Origin: Hydrogenophaga sp. 2FB
GTDB taxonomy: Bacteria; Pseudomonadota; Gammaproteobacteria; Burkholderiales; Burkholderiaceae_C
Assembly (NCBI RefSeq): GCF_005503365.1
Contig: NZ_SCML01000022.1
Coordinates: 1 to 64,000, forward strand
Direction: 5' to 3'
Length of the DNA stretch: 64,000 bases
The translations under genes were made by a program, and so were the position numbers. The notes beneath the pieces were generated by a model. That model was given only the letters and a program-made list of their open reading frames with translations, had not been told where the DNA came from and searched no databases. Positions 1-8,202 of the stretch are shown one piece after another (positions within the stretch are counted from its first letter, which is position 1; each line of letters opens with the position of its first letter).

Positions 1-61
1 GCGGCACCGATGCCCAGGGCGCGCGCGCCACCGGCGCGAGCGCCCTGGGCATCGGTGCCGC
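1..61. repeat. Perfect 22-bp inverted repeat at the window edge
   Basis: Bases 1-22 and 40-61 are exact reverse complements, separated by 17 bases that are themselves partly self-complementary. It lies inside the open frame of the partial hypothetical gene. It may be a real hairpin or a fold-back assembly artefact if the contig ends here. Confidence 0.85.
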
Positions 62-623
62 CGCGCCGGCCCGCGGCACCCGACCCACCGCTGGCCACAC
101 GCAGCGGCCCCTGGTTCGGCACGGACAGTTGGGAAGAAAGGGGTGTGAGGTCCAGCGCCTCGCGGATGAAGTTGCGCAGCGACACCACCAGCGCGGCGGT
201 TTCCACGTTGCGGCCAGCCACCATGTCGTTGGCCGCCCGCACGGCGAGTTCAACCTGCTCTTCCGTGCCCAGCAGAATCACATCCGAGAGCGCGGCCTCC
301 ACCGCATCGCGGATGCGGCGGCGGCGTTCGGAAATGCTGGTCGCGGGTTCGGCACCGTCGCCCTCGCCGGCTTCGCGCCTCGTCTCGCGAAAGTGCGTGG
401 GGTCGACCTGCAAGTCGCCGGTGAAGGAGCCGCCGAGTGTCTTGTAGGCCGAGATCAACACCTTCAGGCGCTCGTTGATCTGCCGGTTCTCGCGCTCGCG
501 CCGGCGCTGGAAGGTCTGCATGAACACCAGCCGGATGCCGACGAACACGAGCGAGGCGAGCACCAGCCCCAACAGGGTGGTCATCCCGGTCGACCAGGAA
601 CTGAAATCCAGTACGCCCCGCAT
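1..623 (-). CDS. Membrane-anchored conserved hypothetical protein, C-terminus beyond the window
   Basis: The frame stays open from an ATG at 623 to the window edge, so about 207 residues are visible and the C-terminus is missing. Residues about 12-30 form one hydrophobic helix (TLLGLVLASLVFVGIRLVF) followed by an Arg/Glu-rich stretch typical of a single-pass anchor with a cytoplasmic coiled segment. The middle part (RRRRIRDAVEAALSDVILLG) looks helical. The last visible part is Gly/Ala/Arg-rich and covers a perfect inverted repeat at 1-61, so the extreme end may be unreliable. I do not recognise a function; similar short proteins occur in Burkholderiales as unnamed membrane proteins. Confidence 0.6.
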   Translation of the reverse strand, partial: MRGVLDFSSWSTGMTTLLGLVLASLVFVGIRLVFMQTFQRRRERENRQINERLKVLISAYKTLGGSFTGDLQVDPTHFRETRREAGEGDGAEPATSISERRRRIRDAVEAALSDVILLGTEEQVELAVRAANDMVAGRNVETAALVVSLRNFIREALDLTPLSSQLSVPNQGPLRVASGGSGAAGRRGGTDAQGARAGGARALGIGA

Positions 624-729
624 CGCTCACCTTCGTTGTGCCTTGGGGCGGCCAGTATCGCATCGCCCGAGCCGACCGCGTGACCCTCGTCACGCGGTTT
701 CCAGACCGATCAAGCGACGGCCTGGTGGG

Positions 730-987
730 CTACTCGTCGTTGTCTTCGAGGCGCTCGGCATCGTTGCCTTGCGGCTCCCGTTTGCCGCTGCGCTTGGCGT
801 CCTGCTGGATCGACGGATTGATCTCTTTGCGACCCTGTTGGTCGGAGCCGCCAGGGTTGCTTTGTTCGCGTTGGCCGGGTGGTGTGTTCTTGTCGCCTTG
901 CTGACCTTGTTGACCTTGGCGCTGGTCCTGCTGCTTCTGGCCTTGCTGACCCTGTTGGCCTTGCTGACCTTGCTTGTTCGAAGGCAT
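730..987 (-). CDS. Gln/Gly-rich low-complexity small protein
   Basis: 85 residues, hydrophilic throughout. The first 35 residues are short GQQ/GQ repeats, followed by a polar tail with Pro, Gly, Lys, Asp and Glu. No Cys and no hydrophobic segment are present, so it is probably cytoplasmic and disordered. The start is supported by AGGAG seven bases before the ATG. Small repeat-rich hydrophilic proteins of this kind are often stress-related (compare the YciG/KGG group), but the KGG motif itself is not visible, so function stays open. It lies 122 bases downstream of the YetF-like gene on the same strand. Confidence 0.65.
   Translation of the reverse strand: MPSNKQGQQGQQGQQGQKQQDQRQGQQGQQGDKNTPPGQREQSNPGGSDQQGRKEINPSIQQDAKRSGKREPQGNDAERLEDNDE
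890..975. repeat. Degenerate short tandem repeats encoding QGQQ units
   Basis: On the plus strand the words ccttgctgac, cttgttgac and cttggcc recur with a period near 9 bases. On the minus strand they encode Gln-Gly-Gln units of the small protein. The array can expand or contract in frame. Confidence 0.6.
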
Positions 988-1109
988 GGGAATTCTCCTG
1001 AAGGGGTTGAAGGGATGGCGGCGACCATGGTGGATCGGCCGCAGACCTTCATGGCAAGGCGTGTGCCTGACCGACCCCAGGCGCGCACCGGCGCCGGGAC
1101 CGTTCGACC

Positions 1110-1607
1110 TCATCCACCGCCATCGCTCCTCTGCGTCATCAGACCCGACGATGACTTCAACACGCTGATCCCGCCGTCGGCCTCCAGAAAGGCGTACTTC
1201 ATGTCCTTCAGGTCGCAATCGGACTCGCGCAACGCCCGCTCGACGTCCAACAGCGGCACATGGTTTTTCTTGAGCACGTCGGCGTAGATCCGGCCGTCCC
1301 GACCGATCAGCACCGGCGCGCCCTCCACGAGCGTTTGCAGACGGGTGCTGCGCGCGCTCGCCACGGCCACCACCACATTGAGTCCGATCAAGGTGACAGC
1401 CGCGAGCAGCCCACCGGTCACGGAATGGTCCTGGCCGCTGATCCCGGACGACACCGACTCGCTCAACAGCATGACGACCAGCAGGTCGAATGGCGTGAAC
1501 TGCCCGACCGTGCGCTTGCCGGACAGGCGCATCAACACCAGCAACACGACGTAGATGATGGCGGCCCTTGCAGGCAACTCCCACCAGGGGCCGGACAGTG
1601 CAAACAT
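1110..1607 (-). CDS. YetF-like DUF421 membrane protein
   Basis: 165 residues. The N-terminus has hydrophobic helices (about 14-28, 39-50 and 63-84), and the motif SGKRTVGQFTPFDLLV is the hallmark of the DUF421/YetF family. The C-terminal half (APVLIGRDGRIYADVLKKN and onward) is the soluble YetF domain. These are inner-membrane proteins of largely unknown role. The start was placed at ATG 1607 because GAGG lies seven bases upstream; an upstream in-frame start at 1661 has no comparable ribosome site. It may be co-transcribed with the Gln-rich protein downstream. Confidence 0.85.
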   Translation of the reverse strand: MFALSGPWWELPARAAIIYVVLLVLMRLSGKRTVGQFTPFDLLVVMLLSESVSSGISGQDHSVTGGLLAAVTLIGLNVVVAVASARSTRLQTLVEGAPVLIGRDGRIYADVLKKNHVPLLDVERALRESDCDLKDMKYAFLEADGGISVLKSSSGLMTQRSDGGG

Positions 1608-1677
1608 GGGACACCTCGCTCTTGCGGCAAATTTTTCTGGCGCAGCCAACCCACGCGGCACATTTTTCCGGGTGGTA

Positions 1678-2157
1678 TCAACCCTGCCGCGCCGCCTCGA
1701 TTGCCGCGATGTCGATCTTCTTCATCGTCATCATCGCATCGAACACACGCTTGGCCAGCGCGCGGTCGGGATCGACCATGGCATCGGTGAGCACGCGCGG
1801 CGTGATCTGCCACGACAGGCCCCAGCGGTCCTTGCACCAGCCGCAATCGCTTTCCTGGCCACCATTGCCCACGATCGCGTTCCACAGGCGGTCGGTTTCT
1901 TCCTGGTCGTCGGTCGCGATCTGGAAGGAAAAGGATTCGTTGTGCTTGAAGACCGGGCCGCCGTTGAGCCCGATACAAGGAATGCCGGCCACGGTGAACT
2001 CCACCGTCAGAACGTCACCCTGTTTGCCGTCAGGGTAGTCACCCGGTGCGCGCATGATCGCGCCGACCGCGCTATCGGGGAAGGTCTTCGCATAGAAGTT
2101 GGCGGCGTCGACGGCGTCGCGCTCGTACCACAGGCAAATCGTGTTCTTGCTGGTCAT
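1678..2157 (-). CDS. VOC-superfamily protein, PhnB/3-dmu-9_3-mt type
   Basis: 159 residues with the layout of the PhnB-like group often named 3-demethylubiquinone-9 3-methyltransferase: an N-terminal beta-alpha unit (ICLWYERDAVDAANFYAKTF), a central GIPCIGLNGGPVFKHNESFSF segment and a C-terminal CGWCKDRWGLSWQITP signature. Despite the family name these are glyoxalase-fold proteins with no proven methyltransferase activity. ATG 2157 has AGGAG eight bases upstream. The gene is isolated between the YetF-like gene and the ABC exporter, with no visible functional link. Confidence 0.85.
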   Translation of the reverse strand: MTSKNTICLWYERDAVDAANFYAKTFPDSAVGAIMRAPGDYPDGKQGDVLTVEFTVAGIPCIGLNGGPVFKHNESFSFQIATDDQEETDRLWNAIVGNGGQESDCGWCKDRWGLSWQITPRVLTDAMVDPDRALAKRVFDAMMTMKKIDIAAIEAARQG

Positions 2158-2276
2158 GTCGCATCTCCTGAAACGTCGGCCAAAACAGTCATCGTATGCA
2201 TCGACGCGCCGCGGCTTGTCGGATAGGCCCGATGCCGTTGTAGGTATCCGCCGACGCGCCGCGCGCTTTCGGCGCC

Positions 2277-3080
2277 TCAGCTGCCCGTGGAGGCGTAGCG
2301 GCGCAGCCCGATGCGCCATGCGCCGAAGGACAGTGCGAGGAACACGAAGCCCGCCAGCGGGGACACCATCCCCGTCCAGGCCGGTGCGCCCAGCGGATCG
2401 GCCTTGCCCAGGATCGTAAGCACCGGGTAGTAGGCGACGCAGGCCAACGGCACCGCAAAGGTCAGCACGGCGCGGAACCACCGCTCGTACAAGGCCAGTG
2501 GATATTGCGCCGCCTGTACGCCGCCGTAGGTCAGCACGTTGGCCACCTCGAGGCTTTCGACGGTCCAGAACGACAGCGTGCCCTGCAGCACCAGGATGCC
2601 GAGGAACAGCGCCACGCCGCCCGCGAGCGCCCACAGCGCAACCGCGATCGACGCCGGGGTCCACACAATGCCGGCCTGCGCGGTCGCGAAGCCCAGCACC
2701 AGCAACCCCTGCGCCAGGCGACCGAGGCGGCTGATGCGCACGTCGTGCCCCATCAGCTGCAGCGCCAGCGGACGCGGCCGCAACAGCAAACGGTCGAACG
2801 CGCCGGTGCGCAGAAACTCCGTGCCCAGCGTGTCGAAACCGCGCCCCAGGGCATCGGCGATGGCGAACATGCAGTTCACCAGCCCGTAGAACAGCGCCAC
2901 CTCGCCCAGCCGCCAGCCCTGCACATCGCCAAAGCGGTGGAACAGCGCCCACACGGCCACCACCTCGATCCCGGTGGCCAGGAACTGCCCCAGCGTGAGC
3001 ATCACCGCCGACGCCGGATAACGCGCCTGGCCACTCAGGGAGGCCATCGCGAGACGGATGAACAACGCCAGCGAGCCCAT
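2277..3080 (-). CDS. ABC-2 family exporter permease, second subunit
   Basis: 267 residues with about six hydrophobic helices. It begins with LFIRLAMASLSGQARYPAS and carries the GFDTLGTEFLRTGAFDRLLLRP stretch seen in permeases encoded next to an ABC-2 ATPase (ABC2_membrane_6/DUF990-like). Such three-gene sets are annotated as drug or viologen-type exporters in other bacteria. It is the last gene of an ATPase-permease-permease operon; the gap to the previous permease is five bases. The substrate cannot be inferred. Confidence 0.85.
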   Translation of the reverse strand: MGSLALFIRLAMASLSGQARYPASAVMLTLGQFLATGIEVVAVWALFHRFGDVQGWRLGEVALFYGLVNCMFAIADALGRGFDTLGTEFLRTGAFDRLLLRPRPLALQLMGHDVRISRLGRLAQGLLVLGFATAQAGIVWTPASIAVALWALAGGVALFLGILVLQGTLSFWTVESLEVANVLTYGGVQAAQYPLALYERWFRAVLTFAVPLACVAYYPVLTILGKADPLGAPAWTGMVSPLAGFVFLALSFGAWRIGLRRYASTGS

Positions 3081-3085
3081 GCGCG

Positions 3086-3922
3086 TCAACCGCCCTGCAC
3101 TTCGAGCCGACGCATCGTGCGCCCCATGGCCGCATGGCCGACAGCCACCAGCACCGCAATCCACGCGCATTGCAGACCGAGCCCCGCGAACATCTGCGCG
3201 CCGTCCAGCTGCCCGAAGTAGATGCGCGCCGGGATGTCCACCACGCCGGCCAGTGGCTGCCACAGCAACACCGTCTGCCACGCATCGGGCAGCAGCGGCA
3301 GAGGCAGCAGGTTGCCGGAGAACACGATGACGATCGGTCCCGCGAGTGCGTTGATGCCGCGCTCGTTGAGCGCGGCGACGGCCGCGATGTTGAGCAGCAT
3401 CACCAGCGACGTCGACAGCAACAACGCGAGCAAGGCCGACGCGACGAAGCCCCAACCCGCCACCGCGTCGGCCGGTGGCTGCCACGCCCATTCGCCGAAC
3501 CCGACCAGTGGCAGCACGACCGCCGCAAAGGCGCCCATCAGCACCACGCGCGGCAATACGCGCGCGGCGATCCAGCCCGCCGAGCGCACGAACCACAGCA
3601 CGTAGGCGTTGACCGGCCGCAGCCGGTCGTAGGCCACGGCGCCGGTGCGCACGGCCTGCGCCACCTCGGGGTCGCCCAGCCAGGGCAGCAGCGCGAGCAG
3701 GCCCTGCGCGAGCCAGGTGTAAGTGATGGCCTGCGCGAGCGACATCGGCGCGTGCGCCGCCGAGGCGCTGTTGTAGAACGCCATCAGCACCATGACCTTG
3801 ATGCCACCCCACCAGCACTGCGTAATGAAGCCCGCATACGCTGCGGTGCGGTACTGCAGCATCTGCAGGAAGCGGGACGCAAAGGCCGCCACATACGGAC
3901 GCACGAGTTCGCGTGGCGACAT
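3086..3922 (-). CDS. ABC-2 family exporter permease, first subunit
   Basis: 278 residues with six predicted membrane helices: for example FITQCWWGGIKVMVLMAFY near residue 32, and later SALLALLLSTSLVMLLNIAA and LAGPIVIVFSGNLLPLPLLP. The first part (YVAAFASRFLQMLQYRTAAYAGF) matches the N-terminus of ABC2_membrane_6-type permeases. It lies six bases after the ATPase gene and five before the second permease, so the three are one operon. The two permeases probably form a heterodimeric pore. Confidence 0.85.
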   Translation of the reverse strand: MSPRELVRPYVAAFASRFLQMLQYRTAAYAGFITQCWWGGIKVMVLMAFYNSASAAHAPMSLAQAITYTWLAQGLLALLPWLGDPEVAQAVRTGAVAYDRLRPVNAYVLWFVRSAGWIAARVLPRVVLMGAFAAVVLPLVGFGEWAWQPPADAVAGWGFVASALLALLLSTSLVMLLNIAAVAALNERGINALAGPIVIVFSGNLLPLPLLPDAWQTVLLWQPLAGVVDIPARIYFGQLDGAQMFAGLGLQCAWIAVLVAVGHAAMGRTMRRLEVQGG

Positions 3923-3928
3923 CGGGGA

Positions 3929-4786
3929 TCAGGCCTCGGTGGCGCCGTGCATGGCATAGAAGCGCGCGATCACGGCTTCGATGGTCATGCCTTCGTCCTC
4001 CGCGTCCTCGGGCAGGCCATCGTTCAACCGGCGCGCGGCCACCACCTGGGCGCGCAGCGCATTCACCGGGCCGTCGGCCAGCACGCGCCCGTGGCCGATC
4101 ACGATCACGCGCTCGGCCAGCGCCTCCACGTCGTGCATGTCGTGCGTGGTCAGCAACACGGTGGTGCCGCGCTCGCGGTTGGCACGCAGCACAAAGTCGC
4201 GCACCGCGAGCTTGGAGGGTGCGTCGAGGCCGATGGTCGGCTCGTCGAGAAACAGGATGTCCGGTTCGTGCAGCAGCGCCGCCGCGATCTCGGCCCGCAT
4301 GCGCTGCCCCAGCGACAACTGGCGCACCGGCTGGTCGAGCAGGCGTTCGAGCTGGAGCAGCGCGACCAGTTCGTCGCGCGTGCGATGGAAACGCACCGGG
4401 TCGACGCGGTAGATGTCGCCCAGCAGCGCAAAGCCGTCGCCCACCGGCAGGTCCCACCAGAGCTGGGTGCGCTGGCCGAACACCACGCCGATGCGCGCCA
4501 CGTGCCGCTCGCGGTCCACGAAAGGGTCGCGCCCGTCGATCTCGACGCGGCCCCCGTCGGGCCGCAGGATGCCCGCGAGGATCTTGATGGTGGTCGACTT
4601 GCCCGCGCCATTCGGCCCGATGAAGCCCAACAGCTCACCGCGTCGCAGCTCGAAGGACACCCCCGACAGCGCCTCGACCGTGTGGTAACGCGGCCGCACC
4701 AGGGCACGCAGCGCACCGCGCACACCCGGGTCGCGCTCGTGGATGCGGTAGGTCTTGCGGAGTTGGTGAACGACGATCTGGGGCAT
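3929..4786 (-). CDS. ABC exporter ATP-binding protein
   Basis: 285 residues from ATG 4786. Walker A is GPNGAGKS at 57-64, the signature LSLGQ is at 157-161, Walker B with catalytic Glu is ILFLDEP at 177-183, and the switch His lies in TTHDMHD. An insertion before Walker A (RDPGVRGALRALVRPRYHTVEAL) is typical of ATPases paired with ABC2_membrane_6 permeases. An earlier in-frame start at 4816 would add ten residues without family support. First gene of the exporter operon; it probably drives efflux of an unidentified hydrophobic or cationic compound. Confidence 0.92.
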   Translation of the reverse strand: MPQIVVHQLRKTYRIHERDPGVRGALRALVRPRYHTVEALSGVSFELRRGELLGFIGPNGAGKSTTIKILAGILRPDGGRVEIDGRDPFVDRERHVARIGVVFGQRTQLWWDLPVGDGFALLGDIYRVDPVRFHRTRDELVALLQLERLLDQPVRQLSLGQRMRAEIAAALLHEPDILFLDEPTIGLDAPSKLAVRDFVLRANRERGTTVLLTTHDMHDVEALAERVIVIGHGRVLADGPVNALRAQVVAARRLNDGLPEDAEDEGMTIEAVIARFYAMHGATEA

Positions 4787-4867
4787 GGCGCGGCGGGGGG
4801 CGGATTCTACACACACCGCGCGGCGGGCGTGGATCGCCGCGGACGTTCGCGGACCCGCAAACGTTTC

Positions 4868-5548
4868 CTAGCGCTGTTCGATGCCCTGCGCCAACAACTC
4901 CGTGGCGAACTCGATGTAGCCCTTGACCATGGCATCGCTGCCCGGTTGATCCTTGAAGAGGACGGCCAGCATCGGCTGCGCATCCATGAAGAAGGTGCAC
5001 ATCCCCAGAATGGCGACATGCAGGTAGCGGGCGTCCAGTTTGCGGACGGGCTTGTCACCCGCGGCGGGATTCAGCACGAACTGCGTGAGCGCCAGACCAC
5101 GCTTGGCCACGGTATTGAGATCCCCGACTTCTTGCTGCGCCTCTTCACCGGAGTAAATCTCCTTGAGCACCAGATTCAGAAACTGCGGGTTGCGCTGCAG
5201 CGCATCGATCAGCATCTGCAGGCGCGTCCGGATGCGGTGGCGCAGGAGCCCCGGCTCATCCAGCATGACCCGGCTGCGGCCCTGTATCTCGTCCAGCAGA
5301 CTCACCGCAGCGGCCCGCAGGATGCCTTTCTTTGTTCCGAAGTAGTAGCGAACCAACGCCGGGTCCACATTCGCCGCGCTGGCGATTTCCACCACGGTCA
5401 ACGCTTCCGGCGCCTTCTCTCGCAGCAGCGAGAGCGCCGCTTCGATGATCCTGTCTTTCCCGACGCCACTGCTGGACTCGGGACGGCCCGCGGTGCGGCG
5501 CGTTTCCTTGCGCTTTCGACGGGGGGTGATGGTTTCGTTGTCCTTCAT
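4868..5548 (-). CDS. TetR-family transcriptional regulator
   Basis: 226 residues. A basic N-terminal arm (residues 10-22) precedes the TetR helix-turn-helix at about 34-80 (IIEAALSLLREKAPEALTVV...VRYYFGTKKGIL). The C-terminal ligand domain is helical with a long NPQFLNLVLKEIYSG helix of the RutR/AcrR-like type. It is divergent from the small HTH-Bug-Rieske-porin genes and the intervening 190 bases hold two copies of an AATTCC-N8-GGAATT palindrome, so it probably represses both itself and that operon. The ligand is likely the pathway substrate. Confidence 0.9.
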   Translation of the reverse strand: MKDNETITPRRKRKETRRTAGRPESSSGVGKDRIIEAALSLLREKAPEALTVVEIASAANVDPALVRYYFGTKKGILRAAAVSLLDEIQGRSRVMLDEPGLLRHRIRTRLQMLIDALQRNPQFLNLVLKEIYSGEEAQQEVGDLNTVAKRGLALTQFVLNPAAGDKPVRKLDARYLHVAILGMCTFFMDAQPMLAVLFKDQPGSDAMVKGYIEFATELLAQGIEQR

Positions 5549-5596
5549 CGCGCCATTCTAGGAACACTTCGCGCGTTCGCAGGCCACGTCCACATT

Positions 5597-5616
5597 AATT
5601 CCCATAAAAAGGAAAT
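5597..5616. promoter_or_regulatory. Candidate TetR operator, copy 1
   Basis: AATTCC, eight bases, GGAAAT: one mismatch from the perfect palindrome at 5686-5705. It lies 48 bases before the TetR start codon, where it could give autoregulation. Confidence 0.6.
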
Positions 5617-5685
5617 ATCCATGGGGCGTGTAGGGACAGGATGCCGGGTTTGACAACGGCTCCATCAGCGCCTTAGCATTCGCTC

Positions 5686-5705
5686 AATTCCCATATGTAG
5701 GAATT
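5686..5705. promoter_or_regulatory. Candidate TetR operator, copy 2 (perfect palindrome)
   Basis: AATTCC, eight bases, GGAATT with fully matching arms, 33 bases upstream of the ATG at 5739. Its position near the expected promoter of the plus-strand operon fits repression by the adjacent TetR protein. Confidence 0.65.
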
Positions 5706-5738
5706 AACGCGTTTTTCAAACCTTTGCTGGATACCCAC

Positions 5739-6050
5739 ATGTCTGTCACTGCGATCTCTTTCAACCCCCACCTCCTCAGCGCAAAAAATGCCAAACGATC
5801 CAAAGATGCCGGGAATGGTCTGATTTTTCAACCGGGCGACGAGGAAAACCTGCGATGGCAAACGCGGTTCGTTGAACCCACGGAATACGAACAGGCACTG
5901 ACATCGGCCATCGTGCAGATCTATGCCGAGGACGGCCGCACGCCAGAGGCGTTCGCCGAAGGACTCAATGCCAGAAACCTGTTGCAAGCCAATGGAGAGG
6001 CATGGACGCCCGCGGTGTTGAGCACCGAGCTCGAACGCCTCGCCGCCTGA
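5739..6050 (+). CDS. Small recombinase-type helix-turn-helix protein
   Basis: 103 residues from ATG 5739; a TTG at 5724 would add five. The C-terminal half (RTPEAFAEGLNARNLLQANG then EAWTPAVLSTELERL) reads like the winged helix of large serine recombinases, where a short helix, the phrase LN-x-x-G and a W-T-x-x-x-V segment are typical. No catalytic recombinase domain is present, so this is a stand-alone module. The N-terminal part (NPHLLSAKNAKRSKDAG, LIFQPGDEENLRWQTRF) is unfamiliar. It is the first gene of an operon with Bug, Rieske oxygenase and porin, which suggests a regulatory or partner role rather than DNA recombination. No strong ribosome site is visible. Confidence 0.7.
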   Translation: MSVTAISFNPHLLSAKNAKRSKDAGNGLIFQPGDEENLRWQTRFVEPTEYEQALTSAIVQIYAEDGRTPEAFAEGLNARNLLQANGEAWTPAVLSTELERLAA

Positions 6051-6075
6051 AACCCATCGACCAGAAAGCACACCG

Positions 6076-7068
6076 ATGAAACCCCACGACATCCATCGAC
6101 GCGAACTGCTTGTGGCCGGCATGGCCATGGGCTTGACCTCCTGGCACGCAGGCGCGCTCGCACAGGCGGCGCGGCCCACCCAGTTGATCGTCGGCTTCCC
6201 GCCGGGCGGCGGCATTGATCTGCTGGCGCGCCTGATGGCGAGCCAGTTGCGCACGCACGCACCAGAGCCGGTCGTCGTCGACAACAAGGCGGGCGTTGCC
6301 GGCCGCCTGGCCCTGGAGTACATCAAGCGCGCGCCCACCGACGGGAGCGCGTTGCTGCTGACGCCGGACTTTCCTCTCACGATTTTTCCGCACATCTACA
6401 AGAAGCTGGCCTACGACCCGGTACGGGACTTCACGGCCGTCGCCGCTTGCGCGCGCTCGGAGCTGGTGCTCAGCGTCGGCCCCATGGTGCCATCCAGCGT
6501 CCACACGGTGCCCGAACTCGTGAAGTGGCTGCAGGCACATCCGGACAAGGCCGACTACGCATCGTCAGGCCCCGGCGGCGTCCTGCATCTGCTGGGCGTG
6601 ATGTTCAGCCAGGCCACCGGCGTCCAGATGACCCACGTGCCCTTCAGAGGCAGCGCGCCCGCGCTGCAGGCGCTGGCGGGTGGGCATGTGGCCGTGAGCT
6701 TCAACGCCGTCGGCGAAGCCCTCCCGTTCAAGTCCTCTGGCAGCGTGCGCCCGCTGGCGACCTTTGGAGCCAAACGGTCACGGTACCTGCCGGACACGCC
6801 CTGCATGGTGGAGCTGGGGTATCCCCACGTGCAGGCAGACACCTGGCTGGGTGTGTTTGCACCACCGCGCATGCCTCAACCCCTCGTGGACCAATGGAAC
6901 GCGAGGATCAACAGCGCCGTGAACACCAGCGACTACGCCGCGAGCCTGGAAAAGCTGTCGATGGAACCGGTCACGTTGAGCCCAACGGCGCTCGCCTCGC
7001 TCGTCAAGAGCGACATCGCGCGCTGGGCGCCCATCGTCAAGGCCTCCGGCTTCACGGCCGACGAATGA
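6076..7068 (+). CDS. Bug-type tripartite tricarboxylate transporter substrate-binding protein
   Basis: 330 residues. The N-terminus has a twin-arginine-like signal (HRRELLVAGMAMGLTSW... ending ALAQA near residue 31). The Bug fold follows with IVGFPPGGGIDLLARLMA, VVVDNKAGVAGRLALEYI and the HVPFRGSAPALQALAGG ligand-pocket loop. The protein would bind a carboxylate in the periplasm. No TctA/TctB membrane subunits are in the window. It sits between the small HTH gene and the Rieske oxygenase gene in one operon, so its ligand is probably the oxygenase substrate. Confidence 0.9.
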   Translation: MKPHDIHRRELLVAGMAMGLTSWHAGALAQAARPTQLIVGFPPGGGIDLLARLMASQLRTHAPEPVVVDNKAGVAGRLALEYIKRAPTDGSALLLTPDFPLTIFPHIYKKLAYDPVRDFTAVAACARSELVLSVGPMVPSSVHTVPELVKWLQAHPDKADYASSGPGGVLHLLGVMFSQATGVQMTHVPFRGSAPALQALAGGHVAVSFNAVGEALPFKSSGSVRPLATFGAKRSRYLPDTPCMVELGYPHVQADTWLGVFAPPRMPQPLVDQWNARINSAVNTSDYAASLEKLSMEPVTLSPTALASLVKSDIARWAPIVKASGFTADE

Positions 7069-7084
7069 ACCACACGGAAACCCC

Positions 7085-8116
7085 ATGAGCCTTGAAGAAG
7101 CAACCCTGAAAACCGACGCCACCCAGCGCGTGGAGCGCGGCCTCCTGAACTATTGGTACCCGGTGCTGCCGAGCTACCGGTTGGCGGGAACCGCCATCGG
7201 CATCACGCGACTGTCGGAGGAAATCGCCCTGTGGCGCGACGACGATGGAAAGGTTCGCGCCGTGGAAGACCGGTGTCCACACCGCGGCGCGCGCTTGTCG
7301 CTGGGCTGGAATCTCGGAGACCGCGTGGCATGCTGGTACCACGGTGTGCAGGTGGATGGCCAAGGAAAAGTCGTCGATGTCCCGGCCATGGAGAACTGCG
7401 CGCTCAAGGGAAGGACCTGTTTGAAGTCCTATCCGGCGGTGGAAGCCAACGGCGCGATCTTCCTCTGGTTCGGCGACGGCACCCTGGACACGCCGGCACC
7501 GTTTGAACTGCCCGAAGAGATGACGTCCGACGCGTATTCGGGCTTCCTCTGCATGCAGAACTGGAAGTGCAACCACCGCTATGCCATCGACAACGTCATG
7601 GACCCGATGCACGGCACCTACCTGCACTCGCAGTCGCATTCGATGGCCGAAGGGGACCGGCAGGCCGAGATGACCGTGCGTCCGACGGACACGGGCCTGA
7701 TCGTCGAAAAAGTGGGGCAGCGCGGCGTGAACTTCGACTGGGTCGAGTTCGGTGAATCGGGAATGATGTGGATGCGGCTCGCGGTGCCATACAGCAAGCA
7801 ACATGGCGGCGGCCAGTTCATCATCGTGGGCTTCGTCACACCGGTCGACGACAAGCACTGCCAGGTCTATTTCTGGCGCATCCGGAAGGCCGCCGGGTTC
7901 GACAAGAACATCTGGCACTTCCTTTACAAGAACCGCCTCGAAGGTCTGCACTGGGATGTTCTGGAGCAAGACCGGCTGGTGATTGAAAGTCTGTCCCGAT
8001 CTGCCCGCTCGCAAGAGTCGCTCTATCAGCACGACGTCGGCATCGTCCGGGTTCGCCGCTGGATGGAAAAACGCGCCCAGGAGCAAGTCGCCCAGCGACG
8101 CGCCGTTCCGGCCTAA
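7085..8116 (+). CDS. Rieske non-haem iron oxygenase, alpha subunit
   Basis: 343 residues. The Rieske [2Fe-2S] ligands are C64, H66, C83 and H86 (CPHRGARLS...ACWYH). The mononuclear iron motif is DNVMDPMHGTYLH at 169-181, giving H176 and H181 with the bridging Asp at 169 or 173. The length fits the single-component-alpha phthalate/vanillate/carnitine-type monooxygenases rather than large naphthalene-type subunits. It would hydroxylate or O/N-demethylate an aromatic or cyclic acid and needs electrons from a reductase. No reductase lies in this operon; the nearest is at 49452. It follows the Bug gene by 16 bases. Confidence 0.92.
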   Translation: MSLEEATLKTDATQRVERGLLNYWYPVLPSYRLAGTAIGITRLSEEIALWRDDDGKVRAVEDRCPHRGARLSLGWNLGDRVACWYHGVQVDGQGKVVDVPAMENCALKGRTCLKSYPAVEANGAIFLWFGDGTLDTPAPFELPEEMTSDAYSGFLCMQNWKCNHRYAIDNVMDPMHGTYLHSQSHSMAEGDRQAEMTVRPTDTGLIVEKVGQRGVNFDWVEFGESGMMWMRLAVPYSKQHGGGQFIIVGFVTPVDDKHCQVYFWRIRKAAGFDKNIWHFLYKNRLEGLHWDVLEQDRLVIESLSRSARSQESLYQHDVGIVRVRRWMEKRAQEQVAQRRAVPA

Positions 8117-8202
8117 GCCCCACTTCCTGTTTCCCTTCCCCCCTTGTCCGGGGACCTCTCGGGGTCCTCAGGGCATTCCTTTGTCAAAAAAATGGAGAAC
8201 GT

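Noticed and set aside
3134..5653. 839-codon open frame on the plus strand across the ABC exporter genes
   Set aside because: It is antisense to genes with clear ABC motifs, is Arg/His/Gln-rich without any domain, and results from GC-rich third positions.
5621..5653. ATG 5621 as a leader peptide in the TetR gap
   Set aside because: The frame ends after a few codons without a following structure typical of attenuation.
8120..8185. Possible terminator after the Rieske gene at 7085
   Set aside because: Only a 5-bp GGACC/GGTCC stem, no T-tract, and the porin downstream fits the same operon.
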